From the NCBI GenBank assembly GCA_000320605.2, contig KB445794.1, positions 1,708,033 to 1,772,032 on the forward strand: a stretch of 64,000 nt of DNA, read 5' to 3'. A program made the translations under genes and the position numbers. The DNA comes from Gelatoporia subvermispora B (taxonomy: Eukaryota > Basidiomycota > Agaricomycetes > Polyporales > Gelatoporiaceae). The number at the start of each line of letters is the position of its first letter. The stretch's first letter is position 1. A model generated the notes under the pieces. It worked only from the letters and a program-made list of their open reading frames with translations, did no database searches and was not told the origin of the DNA. This document shows positions 46,125 to 58,123 of this stretch, one piece after another.

Positions 46125-47235
46125 CCAGTCAAAAGCCGCAGAATTTAAATCGAGTTAGAAGTAGGTAAATCTAGTACAGACCCATACAACGAGTCAAATC
46201 GAGTACAAACGAGCCAAATCCAATACAGCTGTCAGAAGCTCCCACGGCGTGACCAGACTGATCGCGTCATCGGGCGCTTACGCGAGCATGACGCGCAAAG
46301 TGCGCACAGCGCAGTGCACAGAGTGCGCAAAGTGCGCAAAGTGCACAGTGAACAGTGCACAAAGTGCGCACTTTGTGCAGTGCAGAGTTCGCACTTTGCA
46401 CACTTTGCACACGTGCGCTGCGCTATATGCACACCTGCAGGTCGCGAGAGATTATGTCAGCACTGCTCCTCGTCTCGTTCTGGCGATGACCTCATAGTCT
46501 CATACGTCCGATTCCCTCCCTGTCCTGGTCGCCACTTAAAAGCAGGGCTGTCTCGTCGTCGACTCTATCTTTCTTTCCCTCTTGCCTTCGGCCCATTCAA
46601 CTCATCCACAATAGCACTGATGCCTCTTCATTCTAGCTAGTCCCCAGGTGCTTCTCTGTATACAGTAGAGTGTGAGTGACCCTCACTACCTTTGCTTGCT
46701 GTTCTCACGCAGGATGACTAGGCCTTACGCACTACACGCAAATGTTTCCCGCTATAACTAGAGCTCGTGTTCAAGCACTGCAGATGCCGGGTACGCATAT
46801 ACACCTCATGTTACAGACTGCTAACTGATCAATGACATACTAGGAAGGCAAGTGGTCGGAAGCTAAACGAGGGTACGAGAGGGAGATACAAGGGCGGCGG
46901 ACTGGAGCCTAAGACGGATGGGCAGCAGGCGGGCTCGCGGCAGGCTCGCGACGGGCGATGGGCACTACTACGTGGCGAGCAGCGGGGGCGGGCTCGGGGA
47001 CGGGATAATCACGTGTAAAATCGAATTAGAACGAATAGAACAAGTTAATTCTAGCTAAATCGAGTCAGATTGAGTGCAGCGAGCACTACACGAGTGCCAT
47101 GAGCAGAGCATTGGACAAATAGAATTTACTCGACTGGAGTTAGATAGTACTCGATTAATTAGATTGTACTCGAAAGTACTAGATTTGACTAGGTAACTAT
47201 CTATTTAAATCGAGTATAGTCCGCAGGCGCAATCA
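46125..47235. mobile_element. Non-autonomous TIR element 1, right end unclear
   Basis: It begins CCAGTCAAAAGCCGC 18 bases after the stop of GRDP-like copy B and is collinear with the better-defined element at 47325-48639. Shared blocks include GCTCCCACGGC near 46230 and 47432, the hairpin-rich core, and the CGATGACCTCATA block near 46484 and 47856. Subterminal AAATCGAGTTA-type motifs occur at both ends. Its right terminus could not be located, so it is truncated or diverged. It has no transposase. Confidence 0.6.
46327..46408. repeat. Hairpin-forming core of TIR element 1
   Basis: An 18-base arm GCAAAGTGCGCAAAGTGC near 46327 is matched in inverse by 46391-46408 with one mismatch. Between them lies a perfect 22-base palindrome (46357-46378) centred on AAAGTGCGCACTTT. 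Confidence 0.7.
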
Positions 47236-47324
47236 TTGTACTATCAGCGAGTGAAAGAAAGACACCTCCTATTGACCATTTCGACTGCTTAACTATTTGG
47301 CGCCTCCATGATCAAGCTTCATGC

Positions 47325-48639
47325 CCAGTGAAAATCGACATTTAGTAGATCGAGGTAAATATAGGTAGATCTAGAATAGTTCCCACGCACCTAGTTAAAT
47401 CGAGTAAAAACGAGTTAGAACGCACGAGGCTCCCACGGCATGACCAATGCACGCGCGTCCTCGGGCGCTTGTCAGGACATGACGCGCGCTATGCACATCG
47501 CGCACACTGTGCAGCGTGTGCAGCGCAGAGCAACGCACTGCACAATGCACGCTGCGCCGTGCGACGTCGCAAAGTGCGACACGTGCGCGCATTGCACATA
47601 TGTGTGCATAGCGCTGCGCTGCGCCTCGCTTCGCTGCCTCTTCTCTAGCCCAATGTCCCTCACCGATACTCATACATAGCATATGCCATCCGTACTCGCG
47701 CCATCCGAATTCAGTTTACACGACTCTCTCAAATATGTAGAACGATATAAAACACTTCCCCTAATCTACATATTCTTGCCTTTGGAACGGACGCAGCATA
47801 GCTGGTTGCGAGTCGCGAGGAGTTATGTAAGCGCCGGCCCTTCTCTCGTTCTGGCGATGACCTCATACGTCCAATCCCCTCCCTGTTCGCGCCGTCACTT
47901 AAAATGAGGTCTGTCTTGTCACCGACTCCATTCTTCCCTCCTTCCTGACCTCCATGTATACCTGTTGAATCCCTCTTCATTATAGCTGTGTGCTGCCTGT
48001 ATGCAGCAGATTGTGAGTCATCTCCACAATATTTACTGACCTTTCTCATGCAATAGCAGGCCCCGGGCCTGCCCAAAATGCGTCGACTATCCGTATTGAC
48101 ATTGGCACATTGAGTTCAGGCGCCAAGATGCAAGGTATTCAGATCATTTCACATCTAGAAGGCCGCTAACTGCAGATAATGATCAGGAGGATCTCTTGCT
48201 ATATGCACAAAGGCTAAGAGCAGGTAAATGGAGGGTATAAGATGGGTGCGCGAGGATGATTGACGAGGGCCTGATACAGGGCAGGCAGCGAGCGACGAGC
48301 GACGGGTAGTGGGCAGCGGGTGGTCGGTGGGCGGGTGACAGGGCGGAATGGGGTAGAGTAATCACGTGTACAACTACTTAAATCGAGTAAAATCGAGTTA
48401 GTTCGAAGAAACAACTACGAGAGCAGTTCCGGGCACAGGGCAGTGGGCAATTAGACCTAACTAGGTGGGATATAGATCTTACTCGATTTACTCGATGGGA
48501 CTCGTTTTAACTCGATGTGACTAGATACGTATCTAGGTAGATCGAGTATATCCTCACGAGGAGGATTTAAATCTAATTACGCCAGGTAGGTAGATTTAAC
48601 TAGATATAACTCGATCTACTAAATGTCGATTTTGACTGG
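47325..48639. mobile_element. Non-autonomous TIR DNA transposon, 1.3 kb, with target-site duplication
   Basis: The left end CCAGTGAAAATCGACATTT and the inverted right end CCAGTCAAAATCGACATTT match for about 30 bases with one or two differences. The flanks carry GCTTCATGC on both sides (47316-47324 and 48640-48648), a 7-9 base target-site duplication depending on where the ends are set. The interior has AAATCGAGT-type subterminal repeats and a GC-rich inverted core, with no transposase frame. The superfamily is not fixed; an 8-base duplication would fit hAT-like or KDZ-type elements. Confidence 0.8.
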
Positions 48640-48655
48640 GCTTCATGCTTCAAGC

Positions 48656-48740
48656 CCAGTCAAAAGCCGCAAAATTTAAATCGAGTTAGACCTAGTCAAA
48701 TCTAGTTATTTGACATAATAGATTTAATTCGTCTCTCGCA
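48656..48740. mobile_element. TIR element left-end fragment
   Basis: CCAGTCAAAAGCCGCAAAAT followed by TTAAATCGAGTTAGA repeats the left end of the element at 46125. It lies directly after the target-site duplication of the 47325 element, as if that element had inserted next to or into an older copy. Confidence 0.6.
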
Positions 48741-48775
48741 CGAGCGTGGAACAGCGAAGAATATCACTCATAAAT

Positions 48776-49504
48776 ATGCGGGATGTTCAAACGAAATTAG
48801 CCAGTGCTCGTGATTCATTATCGATCTTAGGCCATATTGTGAGACGCGTGTCACGATTCTTTCGCTTCTTGTCGAGCTCTCAAGCTGTCGAGCGTGGAAG
48901 CCTGTTACGACCTTGTTGCTTTACCTTCTATCATCCTCATTCTCATTGACTACACAACAGGCCATATGGCCTGAGGTGTTGCAGTTGTGCTGGATGAAGA
49001 AGGTTCAAAACAAGAAATGGATGGCAAGCTCTGAGCTATATGCACATACGTTAAGAGGCCTTGCATCACGGTTCGCTGCGTCAGGACCAAATGGACCACA
49101 ATATAGACACTGTCCAAAACGCGGGTATGCTGAATGTGTGCGTGAGGTGATGGGATACATTGGCGAGTTTGTTGTTGGCGACCTGAGGGCACGAAGGCAC
49201 ACCGAATACTAGACCGAATGCACTTCTATTGACTGGTCGTGAAAACGGCTGTGTCGTTAACGTGGCAATACAGGCGATGGCGAAAATATATACAACAGAG
49301 GAAAAGGTCATAATTGTCAGAGAGCTCTCGCACAAACTGTCAAGGGCTTCACAGAGTTACGAACCAGAAAGCGCTCTGGCAGGACACGAAGAATCCTCAG
49401 GCTCAGCCACCGCTTGGAGCCAACTGAGCGCATCCTTTAACTTACACACAACTTCCATGTCTCACTCTCCTAGCTGGACTTTAACATTACCCGTCTTCCG
49501 GTGA
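48776..49504 (+). CDS. Hypothetical protein, exon structure uncertain
   Basis: Three open stretches look coding: an ATG exon (MRDVQTKLASARDSLSILGH) ending at GTGAGA, an exon after CACAACAG reading WPEVLQLCWMKK to VMGYIGEFVVGD, and a frame from about 49205 reading NVAIQAMAKIYTTEEKV and ending LTLPVFR with TGA at 49504. The join between the last two could not be made with a good donor. No family is recognised. It follows the mobile elements and could be a broken gene. Confidence 0.35.
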
Positions 49505-49567
49505 CACATTTCCACCACTCAATTTTACTAATTTGCCCCACCGAAGACTGTTGCCTCCGTGGATCCA

Positions 49568-50593
49568 ATGTCAAATGCGACCGAAGCAGCCCACGTCGCT
49601 CTCGATCTCACATACGTTCTCTGTACGCCTCTCCGACCATAGTTCGATACTAGTATATGCGCTCTAAGCAGTTGAACAACCTATGAACAGACGATGAGGC
49701 ATCCCATCTTGCCCATGCGCTGGCACTGCTCACGCTGAGTCCTATCCTGTTATGCGTGAGCACACCCATCTTCTCTTCTCGACGGTCCGGCTGACATGCA
49801 GGAAGCCCGCATACCTCGCACTTGCCCTATTCACGCGTGAAGTACTCTTCTTTGAGCTCGGCGCGGGACAACTCCTCTGCGAAGCGTTCAACTATGTCCT
49901 GAAGCATATAATCAAAGAGGAGCGCCCAAATCGTGAGTGACGCCTTGCATATCCTCTCCTTTAGATCCGTTACTCCAGCCCAGATGTCTGGTATTCATCC
50001 ATATTTTCATTTGCAATCGTTCCGCAACTTGTGGTATACGGTAACTGACACACATTGAAGTCGATATGGGAGAGGGTTACGGGTTCCCGTCCTCGCATAG
50101 CCAATGGATGGGCTACTTCGCCGCGTTCATGACATGCCACTTCACCTTCCGACACCGCTTCTCGACAACAGGAATCCGTATTCTTGACGTCACATGGAGA
50201 GCATTCGTATACTTGACTATAGTGCTATGGGCCGCAGCGGTCGCCACTTCGCGGTAAGGCCTCTTAGCCAGCCCCGTTCGCTCGACAAGGAACTGACAAT
50301 GTGCCAGATACTATCTCTCATACCATACCATCCCTCAAGTGCTGTGGGGTCTCGGCGTCGGTGTCGTCTTCGGCGCAACGTACTACTTCCTCGTCGAGTT
50401 CGTGCCTATGCGTAGGCCGAGGTCGTTCCTGGGTGAGGCGCGGACGCTCCTGCTGTCGAACCCTATCAGTACATGGTTCCGCCTGCGGGATGGCTGGGCG
50501 GTGTGGGATGATGGAGGGACAGAAGCGCAATGGGTTCGGTGGAGAAAAGGGTGGGACAGGCGAAGGCTCAGTCGGGACCTCAAGAGGGAGTGA
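49568..50593 (+). CDS. CAX4: Dolichyldiphosphatase (PAP2 family)
   Basis: This ER membrane enzyme removes a phosphate from dolichyl diphosphate released by protein N-glycosylation. Five or so exons give about 250 residues, with several transmembrane helices. The three PAP2 phosphatase motifs are visible: KHIIKEERPN, PSSHSQWMGYFAAF and, across an intron, SR followed by YYLSYHTIPQVLWG. The start MSNATEAAHVALDLTYVL and an acidic, Trp-rich C-terminus (WDRRRLSRDLKRE) resemble other fungal members. Introns are about 50-80 nt. Confidence 0.9.
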
Positions 50594-51024
50594 TTTGGGG
50601 CGTCCAACACACCGAATCCCCCACAATCAGAGTACGCTGATGCATGCGATGCATTTAGCCGTCCTCGATCCGCAGTTCAATATCGCCAAAATACTGAGGT
50701 ATGCTTTGATGGTCCCTCAAGGGTGGCGCGATGGCATCACATTTGTGACCAAGGCACACGGTACAAACTGTCGAAACGTGGATATTAGAAGACTCTATTA
50801 GTCCCAGCATCAAAACAAGCACTGCGCGACTGTAATATGATACAGCATCGTGTAAGTAGTCAGACCATGTGAGCACAAACGACGTCAGCCCGACCCTATC
50901 AATAATACAGCACAACATAACAATCTGGACAAGGAGCGTATGCCAGCGGAGCGCCGGCGGTCGTTTTGGTTGTACACACTGGGTTACAGTGAATGTGATA
51001 GTATGTCAGGTGGGCGTGGAAAAA
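50594..51024. other. Intergenic region, convergent gene ends
   Basis: This separates two genes that converge. Nothing else is recognised. Confidence 0.4.
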
Positions 51025-51918
51025 TTACCCGCGGACGCGGGAAGGTGGGATGACGGTGATGGGTGCGACCCAGGTCATTGGCGGGGGAACGCCGCGGTGG
51101 GCGAGCGGACTCGCTGGGACGGGTGACGGCACGATCCAAGGCGAGCCGCCCCACGAATATATTCTCGGGGTGACAGAGGGCGGGGGAGTGGGCTCCTCTT
51201 CCCGCGGAGGTGTAGCCGGGCGCAAGGGCGTCACAGGCGAAGAGGGCGGCGCACCGCGCTCTGAGCCATTATCACGAACAGGAGTGGTGGGCCGCGAGGC
51301 GCGCTCGATGTGCATAGGGGGCGTCGGGGGTCGAGATGCGTAGTCAATGTACGTCGGGCTTCGTATGAAAGGAGGCGCGGTGATGTGCGGCGGAGTCTGG
51401 CTTGGGGCGGGCCTGCGCGGCGGCGTGGCGACAATCTGGTACATGTTCGCATATTGCGTGACCATCTCTCCTGCTTGGTACACTCGGTCCTCGATCGGCG
51501 ACTCAACGAATGTCGTGGGCATGGGGTCGCGCCGTGTCTCGCCTTCATCGATGCGTCCAACCTGTACCCAGCCGGACTGACGGGTGTCTAGGTTGACCTC
51601 CTCGACGGACACGGTCTGCGTGTCATCCGTAGGGGTGCCGCGTCCGCTGCTGCTGCTACTGCTGCTGCTCTCCGCGTAGCGCATAACCACAGGAGGCAGG
51701 CTCGAGCTGCGGCTCTGCTCGCCATCTTCCGAGTCCCGCAGGGGGAGCTGCGACGGGTCAATGAATGCCTCATAGACCGCGTCCTCGCTCTCGAAGAACT
51801 CGTCAGAGTCAGGGTCGAAGGCGTTCCAGTGTGTCCACTTTTCGCAAGCGGGAGTCGGTTCAGGCTCGACGCGAACATCAGGCGTCTGGTAGCGTTGAGA
51901 AAAGAGCGGGAGACCCAT
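51025..51918 (-). CDS. Ser/Pro-rich hypothetical protein
   Basis: A single open frame of 297 residues begins MGLPLFSQRYQTPDVRVEPE. An acidic first third (DPDSDEFFESEDAVYEAF) and an octa-Ser tract are followed by a long Pro/Thr-rich part with repeated RPxTPP units (ASRPPTPPMHIERASRPTTP). No domain, signal peptide or membrane segment is seen, so it is probably disordered. The acidic start has the look of a conserved peptide in fungal disordered proteins, but I cannot name it. Confidence 0.6.
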   Translation of the reverse strand: MGLPLFSQRYQTPDVRVEPEPTPACEKWTHWNAFDPDSDEFFESEDAVYEAFIDPSQLPLRDSEDGEQSRSSSLPPVVMRYAESSSSSSSSGRGTPTDDTQTVSVEEVNLDTRQSGWVQVGRIDEGETRRDPMPTTFVESPIEDRVYQAGEMVTQYANMYQIVATPPRRPAPSQTPPHITAPPFIRSPTYIDYASRPPTPPMHIERASRPTTPVRDNGSERGAPPSSPVTPLRPATPPREEEPTPPPSVTPRIYSWGGSPWIVPSPVPASPLAHRGVPPPMTWVAPITVIPPSRVRG

Positions 51919-52325
51919 TTTGCGGTGGATAGAATACAGCGGTATAGGCTGGTATATGTGCTTCGAAAGCTTTTGGGGTATGCAAGAGGATTATAAGTAG
52001 CAGGAAGAGAAAAGATGAAGATGGATGGGAAGTAGCCAAGTGTAATGGCAAATACTTGATGGGCCGATCGTTGAGCGCGGAACAGCTTCTTTAGGGCAGG
52101 CTGCGGACATTAGGCGCGCATAAAGTGCTCATAGCCACAGCTGCGCCGCTCTCCTCCATTCCTGGTTCCCCATATGGCCCTCTTCCGCTCCGGCCTCGGC
52201 TTCGGGGGAATTAGAGCGGCCAGTAAGACAGAACCGTATCAAAATCGTTCTATCGTTCCATCGTGTTATACAGGCCGTTGGTAATAGCTATACATACAGA
52301 TCGTGCAATGTCGTCGCAGTCCCGA
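51919..52325. other. Intergenic region
   Basis: Promoter side of the Ser/Pro-rich gene. A TATAGGCTGGTATATG stretch lies near 51943. No gene is seen. Confidence 0.4.
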
Positions 52326-54598
52326 TTACAGTGTGTACCGGTACCCGCTCCACTCGTCGCCCTTCTCCTGCTTCGCCTCCGCTACACTCGAGAATGTACC
52401 ATTCTTTGCGAGGTCGGTCCTATCGTCGTTGACGCCTTTGATAATCTCATCCCGCTCGCCCCGGTCACGTCTCGCATTCTCGCGTCTGAGAAGCACGTAG
52501 TAGGTGACGGACGTGATGAAACCGATGCCGATGTACAATAGGACAATCCCGTGCCCCAATGTGTACCATGGCTTGTCTTGGCCCCGATACTGCGGTGACA
52601 CCCAGCGCTCAGAAAATCGGTACAGCGCAGTCAGCGTAAGGTGACGTACCACATTCGATGACACAGCACCATTGATATTACCGAAACTGATCACCATGGC
52701 CAGCGAGACGCTACGCTTGTATGTTCCCTCGACATTGTTCGACGCCCAAGCAACAATGTTCGGAATGCACGGGTAAATGCCGATAGCTGCCAGGTAAACT
52801 GCGAAGTATGACAGCGCTGCGTCACGCGAGAAAATCAAAATTAAGTATCCAATAGCAGCAACGATTAGAAGCCCACTGCAGAGGCGCAATGTGAGCAGCT
52901 GCTGACTCAACGAGCACGTGTTGCACGTACATGTTAATCAAGCCACGTCCCCCACGTCGGTCTGCGATATATCCGATCACGCAAGTGAAACCGCACGCGA
53001 CGACGTATACTGGCACAGTGAGCAAGTTCGCTGGGGTTGCGCTGAAGCCTATGCAATTTGTAAGAGATTGCTTCATAAACCGATGTCATGTTCACAAACG
53101 TACCGAGCTGCAAATGCAAATTGTCAAGTTTTCAAATTCCCGCGGGACAGACTTCTGCTTACCTGGCTGATGATGCTTGGCAGGAATAAGGAGAAGGCGT
53201 AGAGAGGTCCATCACTTCCGGTGTATACAAGCACTGACAGACAAGTCAGTAGGCCACGCGCAGTTTAGATGACCATGTGCTTACTAGCAAGCCATGTCTT
53301 CCAGTCAAGGAGACTCTGTATGATATACTTCCACTTGAGTGTCTCTCCGGCCGCGCTGAACTGGTCATCGCTCTGCAGCCTTCGAATCACAACGGTACGT
53401 TCCGGCTCCGTGAGGAACTTTGCGTTGTCCGGGAAGTCCTGAATAATCCAGAAGGAGACAGCGCCGGCGACGACCGTCGCAAGGCCTTCGATAATGAAGA
53501 TCCACGCCCACGCCGGCTTCCCGGCAATGCCGTCCATGTTCGAAATAGCCGCCTATCGGTACACGACATGCCGGGTGAGAATTCTGTGAAAGAGAAAACA
53601 GCACAGGACGTACGGCGAGCAAGCCTCCAAACGCGCCGGATACAGTTGCTGCGGAGAAAAAGATGGCGGCACGGAGGCCAAATTCGGAACGCTTGTACCA
53701 GCTGCGTGCAACGTGATGAGAAGAAGCGTCCTGAAGAGGCCAGACCCAGGCACAACATACCAGGAGAGGTAGTAGTTGACGCCCGGGAAGAGACCAGCTT
53801 CGAACATGCCGAGCATCCATCGCATTCCTATGCACCAGCGAATGGATCACTGAGTCAGCGCCATGGAGTTAACGGAACGGTATCCCAGGGTCACGCACCC
53901 AGCAATCCGCCATAGTTGTGCACGAGGCCTTGGACCGTCTGCGATACGGGTTAGATTACTCATCGCCCACAGAGCAGTCTCATCGCACCATCATAATTCC
54001 CCACAAAAGCATCGAGGCAGACAGCCATATTGAAGGCCTTAGCCGCTTGAGGAACACGTTTGACGGGACCTGTATTCCAGAAACATCGTCAGTGGGAGTG
54101 GCATGGTTATCAGATATTGACTACTCGCCTCGAAGATCGCGTAGGAAAAGAAGAATATGGCTGCATGCCAGTCTCAATTCTATGTCCTCTTGTTGCACCA
54201 CAGCGAAGCACTCACTCAATGCAAGATTGTATTGCGTGTCATCGATATGTAGATCCGCTTCCATGTTATACAGCTGGAAGACGCTTCAGCCTCTTCTAAT
54301 CCGCACTATCAGCTCGCATACCGACCTTGGCGTTTCCGATACTCGAACGGTCCAGAAAGGCGAGCAGGTACAAGAACGACAACCACGGGACGAGGTACCA
54401 GTCGAGCTTGCGGATCAGTTTGCGTTCATCGACACCGCTCACATCCATGTGCGGGTTGTACAATTCTGGCTGAACGGGCTTCTCCTCGCTCGACGCACGC
54501 TCGACGACCGAGGCGCGTCCCTTCTCGTCTGACGAGTGCGTCGACGCGTTCGACGCCGCGGGCGCGCCTTTCTCTGGGTCCGTCGAGGGCATGATCAT
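52326..54598 (-). CDS. MFS transporter, Dal5/allantoate permease-like
   Basis: About nine exons give a 12-helix major facilitator protein of roughly 500 residues. The cytosolic N-terminus is followed by KLDWYLVPWLSFLYLLAFLD and RSSIGNAK, the hallmark of the anion:cation symporter group (Dal5, nicotinate and pantothenate carriers). Later blocks are GLLGMRWMLGMFEAGLFPGV, WYKRSEFGLRAAIFFSAATV, AWIFIIEGLATVVAG and a C-terminal YIGIGFITSVTYYVLLRREN. The substrate cannot be read from sequence; small carboxylates or vitamins are usual. The upstream in-frame Met pair (MIM) makes the exact start ambiguous by two codons. Confidence 0.85.
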
Positions 54599-56679
54599 GG
54601 GCCGCAGCGTAGACGTTCGTGAAATGGACAGGAAAGGCAGCGGAAAGCCGGCGGAGACTGCCTGGCGCAGGATGACCTCAGATTTTATAACGACCTGCCA
54701 AATTTTGTCGCATGGGAGAAAGAAGAGTCGGCTGCGCGGCGCCGAGGGAACTTGCTAGAGATGGTCATGGGTTCTCCGCCAAACCCTCGCGAGGAACGGC
54801 GTCCATCAGCGAGCGCCGTCCATTGGTTGGCGCATTCGTGTGATGGGCGCGGATGTGGGGTTTTAGCCAGATCGGGTACGCGATCACCTGATATCCCCAC
54901 ATACCCCCGCATTTCCGCCAAGATAAATCGTTCAGGCGTCGTGAGATGATTGTGGGGTAGACGTATATATACATAGCCTGAAATTACACGCAACATAGGG
55001 CGACATACCTCCACTACACTTGTCTGATGTGTCCCTGTCGTGTCTGCTGTCGTGAAAGCGCAGCGGATCGCCACTGTTCGGCAGTAGTTTCGCTCAGCAC
55101 GCAGAAAAATCCGGAGCATACTGATGACCTGGCCGAAAGGAGACGATGTGCGCGCATGCTGGCGCTGACCTGTGAGATATGCTTGCGCACGATCTCCACG
55201 GTTGCCTCTCAGGAGTCTATATTTCTGAATGATGTTCATCGTCGGTCTATTCCCGGAAGCTTCATATACATATCTGGTATCTTTCATAGCATCGCTGCAT
55301 CAGAATGTCAATTCTGACCAATCCAGGGTCGTACAAGCAGCTCTACGATGACGTGGTCCACGTTCAATGACCCTGTCAAACCTATTCCTAGCACATCCGC
55401 TAATGACACCAGACATAGACAGACGCGTACATGCTGCTGCGACCCTGGTGCGACCCATAAGATCATTCAAACGTCAAGCCTCTGTCGAAAAGTACTGCCC
55501 GAGTGTTGATATACTGACAGTCCGTTCATGCGACAGGATAATGTCCGAGTATCTTGCGTTCTGCCCCTGATCGGCATTTCAACACGCTGTCAACCACGGT
55601 CCTCTCCGTCATATCGACTCGGGCAGTAATGGAATTCAAGACGCACCCAAATTACATTCAGTAGGTTCAGGGGCTTGTCGCAAGCAAAGACTACATCCGC
55701 AGTACTGTGGAACCTTGGACCTTACGCTGCGGCCGTCTGGTTACCGGAACCAGATCGTGAACTATTGCGACTTCGGCCGAAGGGCTCACTGGGTTCCCCT
55801 GTGCCAAACATAGCTCACAAACGAGGGCCAGTTTCGCGGAAACAATAAGCGGAGATTAGGTACAGGTAAATTCCATACATCCAAGTATATCGCACTTGCC
55901 TCGGAGAGATTGACCTCGATTTGGTCACACCCGGATCTCCACGACACTGGGGACGCTATCCACGGGCTGGGGAGTACAGCTGAGTAATGGACCTTTCGAT
56001 CTCATATTGTGAGATAGTATCCACCTAGAAGGAAACGTAGAAGGAGATGAACAGGCGAGATCGGCTGCTGCCAAGCCGCTTCTTACCGTACCATGTTCCC
56101 CCGGCAAAGATAGCAACAGATGAGACCCCTAGAGATATTCGAGTTATATTAGGGTCTCAGTTGAAGAAATAGCACCAAATATTCGTGCTCGACGGCGAGT
56201 ATCACCAGAATCCCATATTCGCAGAATCGTAAACAGGGACCTCTTTTGATATGATATATAATGTCCGCCACGGGGACGTCTGACAATGTGTTGCTTGGAT
56301 TCTCGCTCAATGGTTTGACGTGCGGTATGCGAATTGACCTCATGTATAAAGAGGTGGGTCGGGTTCACTTGTGTCTAGAGTAGGTCATCAGAGGACACGG
56401 ACTTGCAGCAACCAGGTTGCGCCAACCGGAGCTGCAGCTCAGCGTGTCACGTTGTCGACCTCATCGTCACTGATGCATGCATGAACGGGCGGCATCGGGC
56501 CGAGCACTGAAAATGCAATAGACGCCCGTAATTTCCCATCCTGCGCCTGAGCCTGCTGCTCAACCCGACATCTTGACTTCACTGTGATCTAGCGTTTTCT
56601 ATACATCTCTGGAGTTCTATCCTTACCTCGGGCAACTGAATAGTCCAGAGAAAAAACCTGAAAAACACGTCGCTCAGAT
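54599..56679. other. Two-kilobase gap with no supported gene
   Basis: This region contains the promoter of the MFS gene and otherwise short open frames without splice-consistent continuation. I see no repeat structure. Confidence 0.4.
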
Positions 56680-58123
56680 ATGAATACCCCGGATCCCGAG
56701 CCAGCAAGGATCAAATTGACCTCAGGAACTTTCGCCCAGGGGTCTTCCGAGTCAAAACTCCGGGATCTGTGGAATTCATATCCTTACACTCAGCAGGGGA
56801 GCATTTCTGAAACTGCATCTGTCTGCTACCCCAACATGTCGCTCTTCATAGATAGATGTCGTCTTCCCCTCCTCTGAGCACTCCGAAGACGCGCTGCAGA
56901 GATTAGAAACGCGGTATTGGTCTTGCAAGTGCAACCTGAATGACTTCGTTGAGTATGCGAGACCGGATGCGACGCATGACTATCTTGAGCGGTAAGCAAC
57001 TTATTCGCGAGTGTCGCGACACTACCTGAACGTTATACCCAGTGGCATTCTCGCACTGGGCACATCAGGACCCCAGGGCACGGATGTGTGGACTTTAGAT
57101 ACTCGGGGCGTTTTGACTCTCGCGGTTGAGAGGATCACGTACACCCGCCTAGGCCTTGTTGGTCAACCACTGCCATGGAAGGCATGCGACGATATCTTCA
57201 GTGAGCATCGCGTAACCGCCCCTTCCCAAAATTGAAGTCTTATTCAGATCAGTCATAACCATTTCGCTCTCTCAACAGAATGAAGCACCAAGTAAAGTCT
57301 CCGGCAGCAAGTGGCACCGATATGGAGAGAAAGTGAAAACCGCACTGCAGGCCTGGGATGCTTGGCGTGGTCCATGGAGTATTCTGTACACGTTCAGAGA
57401 GCCAAGTTCGTGCTCTGTAATTGATATCGCAATCTAGTCTGACGGATATTGGTAGACCTGCCTTTGACCACAGTTACAGACTCTTTAGTGCACATAGTCC
57501 AGCCTACGATGCACAAATATCAAAACGTACATGTTCCGGTCCCAAGTTTTCAGCCGCATCCCGGTTCGTCGAATCCGGAAGAGCTACAGGATTGGCAAGA
57601 TGTCATGCAAGGCTTGCTGGAATGGGTTGGGCTAGCATGTTTGGGTTCGCAGAGGTACGACCCCTTCGGTGACCAAAGTGAAGCGCTACTCACGAGTATT
57701 TAGGTTACAGGTGAATGATAGCCCAGATCCATACCTGGCTGTATACGCTGCACCGCCGCCATCTCACGCTGGGGAAACGGCACACCTGCGGTGGAGAGGC
57801 CTCCTTCACCCATTGTTCGTTCAAGATATCATCCGAGCATTCACGTACGTGCGAACAACTTCTGCTTGCTCACAGTCACTCAATCCGAGTTATGCTGCAG
57901 AATGCCTACTAACGTCCCTACACCAGGCTTCGTAGCAATAGCAGCGCATGGCATACCAACCTCACCAGTGGGTTATTTAAGCACATCCGGCACTGCGCCT
58001 CTGCGAGCTCTAAAGCCCGATATGGAAGACACGAGAAGCCTTATGGTCTTTGGTGACGGTACTCGTCCCCAAGGCTATGTCTTTGCGGAGAGCATCGGTC
58101 GGTGGGATACGCGATGGGGCTGA
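56680..58123 (+). CDS. RNase P/MRP subunit Rpp40-like
   Basis: About seven exons give some 350 residues matching the Rpp40 family, a protein of nuclear RNase P that matures tRNA 5' ends. Recognisable are RIKLTSGTFAQGSS at the start, DVVFPSSEHSEDALQRLETR, TLDTRGVLTLAVE followed by YTRLGLVGQ, AWDAWRGPWSILYTF, LLEWVGLACLGSQRL, DSPDPYLAVYAAPPP with THLRW-like AHLRWRGLLHPLFVQ, and the end AESIGRWDTRWG. Exons from the second on splice cleanly. Between YTQQ and DVVFPSS about 60 bases must be removed, but the donor reads GG or at best a weak GC, or else a 4-base ATAG duplication broke the frame. Confidence 0.75.

Noticed and set aside
45797..46132. Reverse-strand poly-Pro protein
   Set aside because: It is the mirror of the GGTGGA repeat coding for Gly in the GRDP-like gene.
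46232..47682. CRISPR-like repeated short motifs
   Set aside because: The AAAGTGCGCA repeats are irregular, palindromic and inside TIR elements; the genome is fungal, and no spacers or cas genes are present.
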